Part shown: positions 52,725 to 62,089 of the stretch, piece after piece
Layout of the letters: every line of letters starts with the position of its first letter
Position numbering within the stretch: the stretch's first letter is position 1
Source: JABSSA01 sp039975755
GTDB lineage: Bacteria > Pseudomonadota > Alphaproteobacteria > Rhodobacterales > Rhodobacteraceae
Assembly (NCBI GenBank): GCA_039975755.1
Contig: JBDWGM010000102.1
Span: 1 to 64,000 of the forward strand
Reading direction: 5' to 3'
Length of the DNA: 64,000 nt
The notes under the pieces: model-generated
The model's database searches: none
What the model saw: only the letters and a program-made list of their open reading frames with translations
What the model was told of the DNA's origin: nothing
Position numbers and translations under genes: made by a program

Positions 52725-53194
52725 CAGCAGGGCTCCTCGATGATATGATTTTCCCACTCGTCGTCGGCGACATCAAATTCACTGACAGTTTTGTCTTTGA
52801 CGCTGACACCGGCGGCATGAACGGTGTTGACCGTCCCGGAAATCAACGGATGCCAGTCGAATAATGGGCGACCTTCGTACAGCAGACGATAGGCGCAGGT
52901 CGACGGCAGCCAATACATATGCTGCGAGATCGTCGCGGCCGTAAGTTGGATGCAGTCGGGCACAAATTGTTTGCGTGTTTCGTAATGTGCACATTGGCAG
53001 CTGCTGTCATCCAGCAACCGACACGCCACGCGGGTCAACGCCACTTCGCCTGTGTCTTCGTCTTCCAGTTTGTTCAAGCAGCATTTTCCGCACCCATCAC
53101 AGAGGGCTTCCCATTCCGCTTCATTCAATTGCTCAAGGCGCTTGCGTTCCCAAAATTGCGGCGCGCAGCCCGAGTGATCGATTGGTTTGTTCAT
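52724..53194 (-). CDS. YcgN family cysteine-cluster protein
   Basis: 156 aa. CDGCGKCCLNKLEDEDTGEV (about 33), then LLDDSSCQCAHYE and FVPDCIQL supply eight or so Cys, the YcgN/YkgJ Fe-S/Zn pattern. Function unknown. Overlaps ribF and ltaE by a few bases; likely one operon ribF-ycgN-ltaE. Confidence 0.88.
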   Translation of the reverse strand: MNKPIDHSGCAPQFWERKRLEQLNEAEWEALCDGCGKCCLNKLEDEDTGEVALTRVACRLLDDSSCQCAHYETRKQFVPDCIQLTAATISQHMYWLPSTCAYRLLYEGRPLFDWHPLISGTVNTVHAAGVSVKDKTVSEFDVADDEWENHIIEEPC

Positions 53195-54123
53195 AATGCA
53201 GCCAAGACGGCGCGGGATTTTGCGCTATCTGCGTCCATCTGGGTGATCAGAGCGTCGAGCCCGTCAAATTTCTGTTCGCGGCGCAAGTATTCCACCAACC
53301 CGATCGACAATTGCGTACCGTACAGATCGCCGGAAAAGTCAAAGAGGAACGTTTCAATATTTGGTTTGTTTTCGCCAAACATGGGGCGAACACCCATAGA
53401 CGCAACACCGTGATAAGCGCCTTTGTGCGGCCCCTCCAGAACATCGACCAGAACCGCATATACGCCAAACGCAGGCGGATGCAGGCCATCGATTGACATG
53501 TTGGCCGTCGGATACCCAAGCGTACGCCCGCGTTGTTCGCCGCCAATCACTGGCCCTTCAATGCGGTGCCAATGCCCCAACATCGCGGCGGCATCGCGTG
53601 GTCGTCCTTCGGTCAGGGCGGTGCGGATTGCGGTTGATGAAATGACGCCTGAAGCTTCTTCCAAAAGCGGTGCAACGGTCACTCCAAAACCCATCTCTTG
53701 GCCAAACGCCGTTAGATCCTCAACGGTTCCGGCACGCCCTTTGCCAAAGCAGAAATCGGACCCCACAACGACATGGGACAGCCCAAGCCCGTCGGCTATG
53801 ACCCGCTGGGCAAAGTCTTGCGGGGACAGGCCAGCCAACGCTTCGTTGAATGGCAATTCATACAAACGCTCGACGCCAATTTTTTCCAACCGAGAAGCGC
53901 GCGCTGCTGGCCCCGTCAACCGAAACGGAGGAGAAGACGGTGCAAAATACTGTCTTGGATGGGGTTCAAACGTCATGACACCCAGCTTGGCGCCGGGTTG
54001 AGCGGTACGCGCAAGGTCAATGACAGATCGATGCCCGATATGGACCCCATCGAAATTTCCGATGGCGACGCTTGCCCCTTTGTCCGAGGCATTCAAAAAG
54101 GCATAATCGCGTATTACCCGCAT
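53191..54123 (-). CDS. ribF: Bifunctional riboflavin kinase / FAD synthetase
   Basis: 310 aa. FAD-synthetase domain: AIGNFDGVHIGHRSVI (about 20) and VVGSDFCFGKGRAGT; kinase domain: GEQRGRTLGYPTANMS (about 197) and the C-terminal VEYLRREQKFDGLDALITQM. FMN/FAD made here serve sdhA, lpdA and the PPOX protein. Start ATG 54123 (MRVIRDYAF); an in-frame ATG two codons upstream is possible. Confidence 0.95.
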   Translation of the reverse strand: MRVIRDYAFLNASDKGASVAIGNFDGVHIGHRSVIDLARTAQPGAKLGVMTFEPHPRQYFAPSSPPFRLTGPAARASRLEKIGVERLYELPFNEALAGLSPQDFAQRVIADGLGLSHVVVGSDFCFGKGRAGTVEDLTAFGQEMGFGVTVAPLLEEASGVISSTAIRTALTEGRPRDAAAMLGHWHRIEGPVIGGEQRGRTLGYPTANMSIDGLHPPAFGVYAVLVDVLEGPHKGAYHGVASMGVRPMFGENKPNIETFLFDFSGDLYGTQLSIGLVEYLRREQKFDGLDALITQMDADSAKSRAVLAAL

Positions 54124-54197
54124 ATGCATGGGTTATAGGCGTGCGCAAACCGAGGCAACCCATCCGCAAGGCAAGATTTGAATTCTAGGGGGGTGCG

Positions 54198-54641
54198 TCA
54201 GTCGAATTTTCGCGACGGCGCCATCACTGTTGCTTCGCCGATCAAAACCTTCTTGCCATCGACCCTGCATGCACAATCCAACTTGACCCGGCGTTTAGAG
54301 ATTTCGATGTCTGTGACTGTTACTTCTGCATGGACAAGATCGCCGGGGCGCACTGGGGCCAGAAATTTCAAAGATTGGCTCATATAGACAGTCCCGTGAC
54401 CGGGCAATTGTTCTCCGATCACCGCGGAAATCAGACCTGCGGTCAGCATTCCATGCGCGATGCGGCCTTGAAAGATCGTGTCCTGGGCATAGGCTTCGTC
54501 CAAATGCACAGGGTTTCGATCTGTAGACACCTCAGCAAACATTTCGATATCTTCATCCGTCACGACCTTTTGCAGGTATCGCGTCATGCCCATCTCGATA
54601 TCTTCTATGCAGATGGTCCCGCGGGGAAGGTTGTCCAACAT
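54198..54641 (-). CDS. (R)-specific enoyl-CoA hydratase, MaoC/PhaJ-like
   Basis: 147 aa single hot-dog. Hydratase-2 motif in EVSTDRNPVHLDEAYAQDTI (Asp and His, about 39-44) and RIAHGMLTAGL. It hydrates trans-enoyl-CoA to (R)-3-hydroxyacyl-CoA, feeding polyhydroxyalkanoate or the crotonyl-CoA pool. GGAG precedes ATG 54641. A 13-bp palindrome GTAAT-TTT-ATTAC (54683-54695) lies 42 bp upstream. Confidence 0.88.
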   Translation of the reverse strand: MLDNLPRGTICIEDIEMGMTRYLQKVVTDEDIEMFAEVSTDRNPVHLDEAYAQDTIFQGRIAHGMLTAGLISAVIGEQLPGHGTVYMSQSLKFLAPVRPGDLVHAEVTVTDIEISKRRVKLDCACRVDGKKVLIGEATVMAPSRKFD

Positions 54642-54682
54642 GGCGGCTCCGGTAACTTAAGTTATATTTATGACATATTTGT

Positions 54683-54695
54683 GTAATTTTATTAC
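54683..54695. promoter_or_regulatory. GTAATTTTATTAC palindrome upstream of the PhaJ-like gene
   Basis: Perfect inverted repeat GTAAT-TTT-ATTAC in an AT-rich leader, 42 bp before the start. Possible operator of a fatty-acid or acyl-CoA regulator; unproven. Confidence 0.35.
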
Positions 54696-54806
54696 TTTGC
54701 GCGCGCAGAAAATCAAGCCCAAATTGCGGTTAGCCCCATTTTGGGACCACAAATAGAAAGAACACCGGCAAAGCGGTGTTCTTCCGAAAAACGTGTTCGA
54801 CACTGT

Positions 54807-55682
54807 TTAGCGCAGAAACCCGATGGCAAAGGTCGGGGCTGACATCTCTTGGTCCAGATATGTCGCGAGCGCGTCGGCGTCCGGTTGATAATCCGTCTTG
54901 GTTTCCGCAGCCGCAAGGCCACCGGTGATGAACAGACAATCGATGTCTTCGCCCATTGCACCCTTAACGTCCGTCAAAATCCCGTCGCCAATCGCAAGGA
55001 TCGACGTATCGGGAATATCTTCGCCCAGTGCAAACAAACGCCGACGCGCAAGGTCGTAAATCGGGGGATGGGGTTTGCCGAAATACAAACTCTCTCCGCC
55101 CATTTCCGTATACAGCTTTGCCACCGCCCCCGCGCACCATTCGCGGACTTCACCGCGATCAACCACGATATCGGGATTGGCGCACAGCAACTTTAATCCC
55201 ATCTGTTTGGCCATCAACAATTGTGGGCGCAACTCATCCGGATCGTTATGTGGATTGAAGGGGCCGGTACAGACGATCCCCTGAGCATTTTCCAGAGGAA
55301 CACGGGTAACCTCCGTCGGCTCATCAATGATTTTCAGTGGTTCGAAAAACCCCATATCCGTGGTTTCTTGGCCCATGAACCAGACTTTTTCACCGACGGC
55401 GCCCCGGAACATTGCAGAACGTGCGCTGTCACCGGATGTCACGATGACATCCCAACTGTCTTCTGGGACGCCAAACTTTAGCATTTGTTTGGCAACGTCA
55501 GCGCGTGGTCGCGGCGCATTTGTCAAAAGCACAACTTTCCCACCGCGCTTGCGATACGCTTGCAAGGCAGCAACCGCGTCGGGAAACGCCTTCACCCCAT
55601 TATGAACGCAGCCCCAAAGATCGACCAACAGGGCGTCATAGCGATCTGAGATATCCGAGAGATGTTCAACAATTTGGGTCAT
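54807..55682 (-). CDS. TIGR01459 family HAD hydrolase
   Basis: 291 aa HAD IIA protein. Motif I DALLVDLWGCVHNGVKAFPD (about 16) has D...W in place of the common DxD, KVVLLTNAPRPRADV (motif II) and AIGDGILTDVKGAMGEDIDC (motif III-IV). Likely a sugar-phosphate or nucleotide phosphatase; substrate unknown. Confidence 0.9.
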   Translation of the reverse strand: MTQIVEHLSDISDRYDALLVDLWGCVHNGVKAFPDAVAALQAYRKRGGKVVLLTNAPRPRADVAKQMLKFGVPEDSWDVIVTSGDSARSAMFRGAVGEKVWFMGQETTDMGFFEPLKIIDEPTEVTRVPLENAQGIVCTGPFNPHNDPDELRPQLLMAKQMGLKLLCANPDIVVDRGEVREWCAGAVAKLYTEMGGESLYFGKPHPPIYDLARRRLFALGEDIPDTSILAIGDGILTDVKGAMGEDIDCLFITGGLAAAETKTDYQPDADALATYLDQEMSAPTFAIGFLR

Positions 55683-55837
55683 CTTGGGCCTTCAATATAC
55701 ATCATGAGATTTATACAGCCTCTGACACATTGCGGCACATCATGAAAGAGAGGCGGCGTGTCAGGACTAGGAAAGCAATCCAGCCGCAGTTTGCGCCGCA
55801 CCTCGTCCAAGCGAAAAGGTGCAGCGCTCGATGAGGC

Positions 55838-56758
55838 TTAAACAGCCAAGACCGGAATGATCTGTTTCTTGCGGCTGACAACGCCGGGCAGCACAACGGT
55901 GTCCCCATCAACCGAAGCGCTAAAGCTCTTTTCAGCAATGGTTTTGACCAAATCATTTGGCACCAACAACGTCGCTTGTTCCTTGAGGATATCCACAACA
56001 AACAACAAAACCTGATCCGCACCGTCTTCTGATGCGACATCGGTCATCGACGACATCAGGCTGTCCTTGCGATCCAAAACGATATTTGGCGCTGTGGTTT
56101 CCAGAACCGAAACGCGGAATTGTTTGCCACCAACGGCGTATTCTTTGGAATCCATCCGCAAAAGCTCGGCATCAGAAAATGCTGACACGTCTGATTTGGC
56201 TTCAAACATCTCGCTGGCATAGGCGGCGATATCGATCCCGAGATCTTTTGCCAACGCATGCGCGATAGCTTTGTCTTCCTGCGTTGTTGTGGGCGATCGG
56301 AACTCGAGCGTGTCGGACAGAATGCAAGACAGCATCGTGCCTTTGATCGCTGTCGGCGCTTGCGCCATGTCTGATCCGATCATTTTCCACATGATTGTCG
56401 CCGTACAAGCCAAAGGTTCGATGCGAATGTCGATTGGACCTTTGGTTTCCAGTCCGCCAACCAATTTATGGTGGTCGATGATGGCTTGGATATCTGCGTT
56501 GTTGATATCTGCAGGCAATTCGGCGGGGTTGTTGGTGTCGACGATCACGACCGGTTGATCAGCATCCACGCTTTCTATGATGCGTGGCTTGGGCAGGCCC
56601 CATTTTTTCAACACAAACGCGGCTTCTGTATTGGGTTCACCCAACAGGACAGCTTCGGCAGAGCCGCCTTTGATTTCGTTCAGATACCAAGCCCAAATAA
56701 TTGGGGATCCGGTTGAATCGGTATCGGGGGATTTGTGGCCAAATACGAGCGTCGTCAT
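55838..56758 (-). CDS. ppaC: Manganese-dependent inorganic pyrophosphatase
   Basis: 306 aa DHH-superfamily family II pyrophosphatase. FGHKSPDTDSTGSPIIW (His, Asp, about 7), VIVDTNNPAE (Asp), IDHHKLVGG (DHH, about 91), and C-terminal VVSRKKQIIP (Lys pair). Hydrolyses PPi; Mn/Co-dependent. AAGGAC precedes ATG 56758. Confidence 0.95.
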   Translation of the reverse strand: MTTLVFGHKSPDTDSTGSPIIWAWYLNEIKGGSAEAVLLGEPNTEAAFVLKKWGLPKPRIIESVDADQPVVIVDTNNPAELPADINNADIQAIIDHHKLVGGLETKGPIDIRIEPLACTATIMWKMIGSDMAQAPTAIKGTMLSCILSDTLEFRSPTTTQEDKAIAHALAKDLGIDIAAYASEMFEAKSDVSAFSDAELLRMDSKEYAVGGKQFRVSVLETTAPNIVLDRKDSLMSSMTDVASEDGADQVLLFVVDILKEQATLLVPNDLVKTIAEKSFSASVDGDTVVLPGVVSRKKQIIPVLAV

Positions 56759-56871
56759 TATCAGATGTCCTTGCGGGGGGAGGGGTATTTTTCGGCGCCC
56801 TTATAACAGTGTTTGAACCAGTGTCACGGGGGAGAATCGCGACCGTTTAACCCGTCTTGTAGATTGGCAAA

Positions 56872-56900
56872 TTGACGGCTGCGGCAAAGGGCGATAATCT
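56872..56900 (+). promoter_or_regulatory. Strong sigma-70 promoter upstream of mini-ORF leader
   Basis: -35 TTGACG (56872-56877), 17-bp spacer, -10 TAATCT (56895-56900). Transcript expected to start near 56907, just before the CCTCT/AGAGG hairpin and the first mini-ORF. Confidence 0.65.
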
Positions 56901-56928
56901 AACCTCTCTGAAGAGGAGTGCCCTGCAC

Positions 56929-56946
56929 GTGGACAACCAAGTTTAA
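56929..56946 (+). CDS. Five-codon mini-ORF 1
   Basis: GTG GAC AAC CAA GTT TAA, peptide MDNQV, with GAGGAG (56913-56918) 10 nt upstream. The Shine-Dalgarno lies in a hairpin CCTCT-CTGA-AGAGG. It is too short for ordinary gene prediction; called because of the duplicated organisation with mini-ORF 2. Confidence 0.35.
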   Translation: MDNQV

Positions 56947-57004
56947 TCCGCACGTATCTATTGCGCGAACAAGCGCGTCACCCCTTCAGAGGAGTGCACT
57001 GAGA

Positions 57005-57022
57005 ATGGACAATTCTATCTGA
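57005..57022 (+). CDS. Five-codon mini-ORF 2
   Basis: ATG GAC AAT TCT ATC TGA, peptide MDNSI, with GAGGAG (56989-56994) 10 nt upstream, exactly the spacing of mini-ORF 1. The block AGAGGAGTGC-CTG-TGGACAA is shared with it. Possibly a leader peptide controlling the downstream gene. Confidence 0.35.
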   Translation: MDNSI

Positions 57023-57123
57023 CCCACCCGTGCTGGTCATGCGCGGGATATGTGCGGCGCTGTGAATATGTGCAGTGAAAGTGTGCAGCGCCAAATAGAA
57101 TTATCAGATGCATGAGGCGCAAA

Positions 57124-57297
57124 ATGCCTAAGAAAATCGAATTCCCATCGAAACCAAATCAAATCCGACCACCCTCGACCCGAAAACCGTTAGGGTCTAA
57201 AACCAGCCTGCGCCAACAAAGGCGCCCATCTTTACGTCCGACTGGGCGCAAAGGCGGGCGACCACCGTTGTTCCCCGGGCGTACCGGAGGGCGTTAA
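57124..57297 (+). CDS. Basic, proline-rich 57-aa ORF
   Basis: MPKKIEFPSKPNQIRPPSTR followed by Lys/Arg/Pro/Gly-rich sequence to the end, no hydrophobic core. GAGG lies 6 nt before ATG 57124. It precedes the DUF2161 gene by 55 bp. It could be a nucleic-acid-binding basic peptide or a non-coding stretch; there is no domain to decide. Confidence 0.4.
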   Translation: MPKKIEFPSKPNQIRPPSTRKPLGSKTSLRQQRRPSLRPTGRKGGRPPLFPGRTGGR

Positions 57298-57352
57298 GAA
57301 AAATATGTGGGTCGCGTGCGACGTGTCGTGCGCGGCCCCTTCAGGAGACTGT

Positions 57353-58027
57353 GTGACCAAACGCGAAACTGACCTTTATCCTGCCGTCAAAGCCTTCCTC
57401 GAAGGCCAAGGCTATCTCGTGAAGTCCGAAGTGGGTGCGGCGGATGTGGTGGCTGTGCGGGGCGCAGAACCTCCGGTCATTGTAGAGCTCAAACTCGGCT
57501 TTTCGCTGACTCTTGTGCACCAATGTGTTGCGCGTCTTTCGGTTGCGGAAGAGGTCTATATGGCTGTCGAACGCGGCAGGGGAAAACGCTTTCAAAAGTC
57601 GATCAAAGATATGACGCGCCTATGTCGCCGCCTTGGTTTGGGGCTGATGACAGTCCGTATCAAAGACGCCTTGGTGCAGGTCCATTGCGATCCCGGCCCC
57701 TATGTCCCGCGTAAGAATACGCGCAAACAGGGCCAGTTGCTCAAAGAATTCGCCGGTCGCGTTGGCGATCCAAACGATGGCGGGCAAACGCGGGTGGGAT
57801 TGATCACCGCGTATCGTCAGGACGCGCTGAAACTGGCGCTGTACCTGTTCGAAGCGGGCGCGAGCAAAGGGGCCGATGTCGCCCGCGAAACCGACGTAAG
57901 CCGAGCCACAACAATGATGCGCGACGATCACTACGGCTGGTTCGAGAAGGTGGAAAAAGGCGTTTACGGTCTGACACCAAGAGGCGCAGAGGCTGTCGCC
58001 GCGTCCGGTGCGGTTTTAGGATCCTGA
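57353..58027 (+). CDS. DUF2161 domain protein (PD-(D/E)xK-like nuclease fold)
   Basis: 224 aa. KAFLEGQGYLVKSEVGAADVV then PPVIVELKLGFSLTL: an ExK motif after a conserved Asp, the pattern of restriction-endonuclease-like folds. The C-terminus (GADVARETDVSRATTMMRDD) resembles a winged helix. Annotated elsewhere as DUF2161 phosphodiesterase. GTG 57353 is used because AGGAG lies 6 nt before it, preceded by CCCCTTCAG also seen before mini-ORF 2. Function undetermined. Confidence 0.8.
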   Translation: MTKRETDLYPAVKAFLEGQGYLVKSEVGAADVVAVRGAEPPVIVELKLGFSLTLVHQCVARLSVAEEVYMAVERGRGKRFQKSIKDMTRLCRRLGLGLMTVRIKDALVQVHCDPGPYVPRKNTRKQGQLLKEFAGRVGDPNDGGQTRVGLITAYRQDALKLALYLFEAGASKGADVARETDVSRATTMMRDDHYGWFEKVEKGVYGLTPRGAEAVAASGAVLGS

Positions 58028-58038
58028 TCCACAAAAAA

Positions 58039-58062
58039 GCGGCCCTACGAATGTAGAGCCGC
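58039..58062 (-). terminator. Intrinsic terminator of VPLPA-CTERM gene
   Basis: GCGGC-C-CTAC-GAAT-GTAG-A-GCCGC (58039-58062): two paired segments around one mismatch, followed on the minus strand by TTTTTT (58033-58038). It lies 44 bp after the gene stop. Confidence 0.85.
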
Positions 58063-58105
58063 CTGTCGATCTATATGACTTCTGCGCTGGTTGACGCAAA
58101 GGCCT

Positions 58106-58657
58106 TTAGCTTTTCTTGCTTGCGCGCAGAGCGCCAAACCCAGCAAGGCCACCCAGCAACAGCAGCGACGAAGCAGGAAGCGGAACAGCCGGTACCGGTG
58201 CGCTTGCAAACGTTAGCGATCCCAACAGCGTGTTGATCGTTCCGCAGCAGTCTACGTTCGCGGCGGTATCGAACGTCAAAGTGATTAACCCGTCAGCGGC
58301 GACTGTTTCGTAATCCGACTGAGAAATTGTCGCAGAACCCGTTAGATCACTTCTAGACTGGTTGCCAACATCTCCATTGCCGAAATCAAACGCGTCGTCG
58401 GTGGTGTTGTTGTTCAAAACGCGGCCAAGGCTGATGCCGTCGAAAGAAACGTCGATGTACTCTCTGGAAGAGTTCAAATCGCCGTTCACGGTGAATGTCA
58501 GGATGGCATCACCGCTGATCGCTGTTGGTACGACCAAATCACTGAACGTGACGACTGGTCCAGATCCGCCAGCGCTCGCAGGTCCGAAAGAAACTGTCGC
58601 CGCATTGGCTGTTGTGCCCAATGCCAATGCGAACAATATCGCTAGAGTGTTTTTCAT
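58106..58657 (-). CDS. VPLPA-CTERM sorting domain protein
   Basis: 183 aa. Signal peptide MKNTLAILFALALGTTANA, a beta-rich middle, and the C-terminal signal VPLPASSLLLLGGLAGFGAL followed by basic residues RASKKS: the VPLPA-CTERM motif, a rhodobacterial variant of PEP-CTERM processed by an exosortase-like system. The exosortase is not in this window. The open frame runs further upstream to 59008 but the signal peptide sets the start. Confidence 0.9.
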   Translation of the reverse strand: MKNTLAILFALALGTTANAATVSFGPASAGGSGPVVTFSDLVVPTAISGDAILTFTVNGDLNSSREYIDVSFDGISLGRVLNNNTTDDAFDFGNGDVGNQSRSDLTGSATISQSDYETVAADGLITLTFDTAANVDCCGTINTLLGSLTFASAPVPAVPLPASSLLLLGGLAGFGALRASKKS

Positions 58658-59008
58658 ACTACTTATCCTACAATGTGGTGCCACCCGCAAAAGTTTGCCT
58701 AAATAAAGCATGTGGGTTGGCCAATTGGTGTGCCCGTCAAAATTAATTAACTTTTGAGGAAGCAATAAGACGCTTTCTGGTTGGAAAAGTGTTCTCTTAC
58801 AGTGGTTTGCCCGGTTGCATTGCGGAATTTGTTTCCGCAGGTGGGATAAACGGGTCGCCGTTTTCACTTCAACTTGGCAAAGCGAAACAATCGTCCGATC
58901 GCCTGCCTTAATTTGACAGAACCGTGGCGCGCGCATTGCGTATTCAATCGACCTGCAGTTTGGCGTTCGAAATTTGCCCCTCTTGGCGTGTTGACTCATT
59001 GGGGGCAC
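58658..59008. other. Non-coding stretch before groES
   Basis: About 350 bp between the VPLPA-CTERM gene and the groES control region. The open frame on the minus strand is an N-terminal extension without signal or domain. AT-rich near 58740. Nothing further recognised. Confidence 0.4.
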
Positions 59009-59019
59009 TTGACTATCTC
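58991..59019 (+). promoter_or_regulatory. groES promoter
   Basis: -35 TTGACT (58991-58996), 17-bp spacer, -10 TATCTC (59014-59019); the transcript would begin at about 59026, the first bases of the CIRCE element, so HrcA binding would block initiation. Confidence 0.6.
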
Positions 59020-59026
59020 AGCTTCG

Positions 59027-59053
59027 TTAGCACTCAACCAGAGTGAGTGCTAA
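59027..59053 (+). promoter_or_regulatory. CIRCE element (HrcA operator) of groESL
   Basis: TTAGCACTC (59027-59035), 9-bp spacer, GAGTGCTAA (59045-59053): a perfect CIRCE inverted repeat, the operator of the heat-shock repressor HrcA. hrcA itself is not in the window. Confidence 0.95.
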
Positions 59054-59109
59054 CGCGGTGCTATTTGGTGCCGCATGACAAAAATTACTGGTCTCAAGGA
59101 GCTACTAAG

Positions 59110-59397
59110 ATGGCATTGACACCGCTTCATGATCGGGTGCTTGTGCGCCGCGTTGATAGCGAAGATAAAACTGCTGGTGGATTGATTATTCCCGACAGTG
59201 CAAAAGAAAAACCTTCCGAAGGTGAAATCGTTTCTGCGGGCGCTGGCGCTCGTAAGGACAGCGGTGAACTGATCGAGATGGCCGTAAAAGCAGGTGACAA
59301 AATCCTGTTCGGCAAATGGTCAGGCACCGAAGTCACCGTTGACGGCGAAGAGCTGTTGATGATGAAAGAAAGCGATATTCTCGGGATCATTTCGTAA
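59110..59397 (+). CDS. groES: Co-chaperonin GroES
   Basis: 95 aa, heptameric cap of GroEL. MALTPLHDRVLVRRVDSEDK at the start, mobile loop TAGGLIIPDSAKEKPSEGEI, then KAGDKILFGKWSGTEVTVDG. AAGGAG lies 9 nt before ATG 59110. CIRCE-controlled; groEL follows after 79 bp. Confidence 0.97.
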   Translation: MALTPLHDRVLVRRVDSEDKTAGGLIIPDSAKEKPSEGEIVSAGAGARKDSGELIEMAVKAGDKILFGKWSGTEVTVDGEELLMMKESDILGIIS

Positions 59398-59476
59398 GCG
59401 ATTTAACGCTTGAAAGGTTGGCGGGTGTGAAACCGCCCCACGAAATTCCTGCCTCAATTGTCAAGGAGAGACAAAT

Positions 59477-61120
<1,644 letters not shown>

Positions 61121-61205
61121 TCAGGCGTTTTCGCTTTGCGAGAACACTGGTGCATTGGGCGTGCGCTTCTTAACTGAAGCGCGTGCCATGACCGAAAAAG
61201 AGTGC

Positions 61206-61234
61206 AAAAGGGGCGGCGTTAAGCGGCCCCTTTT
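61206..61234 (+). terminator. Intrinsic terminator of groESL
   Basis: AAAAGGGGC (61206-61214) pairs with GCCCCTTTT (61226-61234), 11-nt loop, then GTTGTTT. About 85 bp after the groEL stop. Confidence 0.8.
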
Positions 61235-61247
61235 GTTGTTTAGGGCC

Positions 61248-61294
61248 GTTGGATGTTCTGTTTGACCTTTGGTCAAATGCGCCCACCCACCAAC
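61248..61294. repeat. Dispersed structured element, copy 2
   Basis: GTTGG (61248-61252) / CCAAC (61290-61294) around TTTGACC-TTT-GGTCAAA (61261-61277) and TGCGCCCACCC. Homologous to copy 1 at 49088-49145; stem bases differ but still pair. It follows the groEL terminator directly. Confidence 0.6.
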
Positions 61295-61393
61295 CCAAAG
61301 GGAAACAGGCGACAAATCGATGACCTGACGCCATTTATTTGATGGGTCTTCGTGCTTACGTTGAGGATGCAGCGCAAAGCATGGAGTGGTTCA

Positions 61394-62032
61394 ATGGATG
61401 CAGATTTTTGGCTTGAGCGATGGGATGCAGGACAGACGGGGTTTCACAATAAAGACGTGAACCCGCATCTGGTAAGATATTTGCCTGGATTGTCACTGCC
61501 TGTTGGATCGCATGTTTTTGTGCCACTTTGTGGAAAAACCCGCGATATTCCTTGGTTGTTGGCCAAAGGGTACCAAGTGACAGGGATCGAGCTAAGCCAA
61601 TTGGCCATCGATCAACTGTTTGACGAAATGGGTGTGCAGCCAGAGGTGAGCGACACAGGAGCGCTGACGGCATTCAGAAGCGAAGGCGTGGTTGTTTACA
61701 GCGGTGATTTTTTCAAGCTGACGCCTGAGATGTTGGGGGCAGTTCACCTGATCTGGGATCGCGCAGCTTTGGTGGCGTTGCCTGAGGCTATGCGCCTTGA
61801 GTACAGTTCGCATCTGCGCAGTCTGACCGGCAACGCGCCGCAATTGCTGGTCACGCTTGAATATGATCCTGCTGAAATGGACGGCCCACCATTTTTCATA
61901 ACAGCAGACGAAGTGAACAGGCATTATGCGGATCACTATGATATCCGTCCGCTTCGTTTGGCGGCAGCCACAGATCCCCTAAAGGGTCGTGTCGCCGCGA
62001 CGGAAAATGTTTGGCATCTGTCACGCCGTTGA
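61394..62032 (+). CDS. tpm: Thiopurine S-methyltransferase (TPMT family)
   Basis: 212 aa SAM methyltransferase. FWLERWDAGQTGFHNKDVNP (about 5), VFVPLCGKTRDIPWLLAKGY (motif I, about 42), VTGIELSQLAIDQLF and VHLIWDRAALVALP. Bacterial relatives methylate tellurite or selenite. ATG 61394 has GGAG; an upstream frame start at 61352 is not supported. Confidence 0.92.
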   Translation: MDADFWLERWDAGQTGFHNKDVNPHLVRYLPGLSLPVGSHVFVPLCGKTRDIPWLLAKGYQVTGIELSQLAIDQLFDEMGVQPEVSDTGALTAFRSEGVVVYSGDFFKLTPEMLGAVHLIWDRAALVALPEAMRLEYSSHLRSLTGNAPQLLVTLEYDPAEMDGPPFFITADEVNRHYADHYDIRPLRLAAATDPLKGRVAATENVWHLSRR

Positions 62033-62089
62033 ACTCTTCGTGCTTGTGCGTATCACAGCTTGGCCTTCTTGTCGGGCTTCACTACACAG

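Noticed and set aside
58658..59008. N-terminal extension of the VPLPA-CTERM open frame
   Set aside because: The signal peptide at 58657 fixes the start; the extension has no support.
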